Origin: an uncultured SAR86 cluster bacterium
Lineage (GTDB): Bacteria; Pseudomonadota; Gammaproteobacteria; Magnimaribacterales; D2472
Reading direction: 5' to 3'
Length of the DNA stretch: 64,000 nt
NCBI GenBank assembly: GCA_902557965.1
Contig: CACECK010000002.1
Span: 124,001-188,000 of the forward strand
The translations under genes were made by a program, and so were the position numbers. The notes below the pieces were generated by a model that saw only the letters and a program-made list of their open reading frames with translations, was not told the origin of the DNA and ran no database searches. The stretch's first letter is position 1; each line of letters opens with the position of its first letter. Shown piece after piece: positions 63,463-64,000 of the stretch.

Positions 63463-64000
63463 CTTCAAACAGCGAAGGATTAATCATTGATGGTGTTATG
63501 GCTTATATTGATAGAGACAATATAGACACAGATCAAATAATTCCTACGGAGTATTTAAAATCAATTAAAAAATATGGATTTGAAGATTATTTATTTGATG
63601 GTTGGAGGTTTGCGGATGATGGCAAATTAGGTATTACGAAAGAGGAAAGAATCCTTAATGAGAATTTTATACTAAACACACAACCCTATGACAAATCGAA
63701 AATATTGTTAGCAAGAGATAATTTTGGGTGTGGTTCTTCAAGAGAGCATGCTGTTTGGGCTTTGAGAGACTTTGGTATAAAAGCTGTTATAGCATCATCA
63801 TTTGGAGACATTTTTTATAACAATTGTTTTAAGAATGGCGTTTTACCAATAAAATTGAATAAAGAAGAAATTCAACAACTTTTTAAGAGATCTGCTGATA
63901 ACGTTTTAAGTTTATCAATTGACCTTATAAAAAAAGAAATCCAAATCAACAATGATTATTTGATTTCATTTGAGGTAGATAAAAATTTACTTGATAGGAT
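63459..64000 (+). CDS. leuD: 3-isopropylmalate dehydratase small subunit, 3' truncated by window edge
   Basis: ATG at 63459 overlaps leuC stop; [57 protein letters not shown]. Open to end of window. Confidence 0.95.
   Translation, partial: MTSNSEGLIIDGVMAYIDRDNIDTDQIIPTEYLKSIKKYGFEDYLFDGWRFADDGKLGITKEERILNENFILNTQPYDKSKILLARDNFGCGSSREHAVWALRDFGIKAVIASSFGDIFYNNCFKNGVLPIKLNKEEIQQLFKRSADNVLSLSIDLIKKEIQINNDYLISFEVDKNLLDR

Noticed and set aside
1-64000. CRISPR arrays, tRNA/rRNA genes, transposons, integrases, toxin-antitoxin or phage-defence loci
   Set aside because: Looked for in the ORF list and intergenic gaps (largest about 166 bp); no supporting signal found.

Overview
The window is a dense, AT-rich bacterial chromosome segment with about 61 protein-coding genes. 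It looks like a streamlined marine gammaproteobacterium, possibly SAR86-like; this is inferred from gene content and not tested. I saw no rRNA, tRNA, CRISPR array, transposase or prophage. Recognisable blocks, in order: fumC (5' truncated) and phhB; a purine block (NCS2 permease, TonB receptor, phosphoribosyltransferase, guaB, guaA); a mini-cluster for surface polysaccharide (nucleotide-sugar dehydrogenase, epimerase, sugar transferase) flanked by MFS transporters; apt, nagZ and lipid genes; a small minus-strand cassette of methyltransferase, APS-kinase-like protein and adenylyltransferase, divergent from a DmdA/GcvT-like gene; an AtuA-containing acyl-CoA carboxylase/dehydrogenase catabolic operon; a secreted MsrA-thioredoxin fold-MsrB fusion; GH3; two more acyl-CoA dehydrogenases; nadK, rhomboid, galU, pyrD, topA; lexA with a clear SOS box; queH, prpBCD, aroC, leuC and leuD (3' truncated). 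The leads I rate highest are the methyltransferase/kinase/nucleotidyltransferase cassette, the DmdA-like gene, the AtuA operon, and the fact that all eight convergent gene junctions fall within -12 to +1 bp. A sigma-54-like element before the TonB receptor is also worth checking. Family assignments come from reading motifs by eye; no database search was run.
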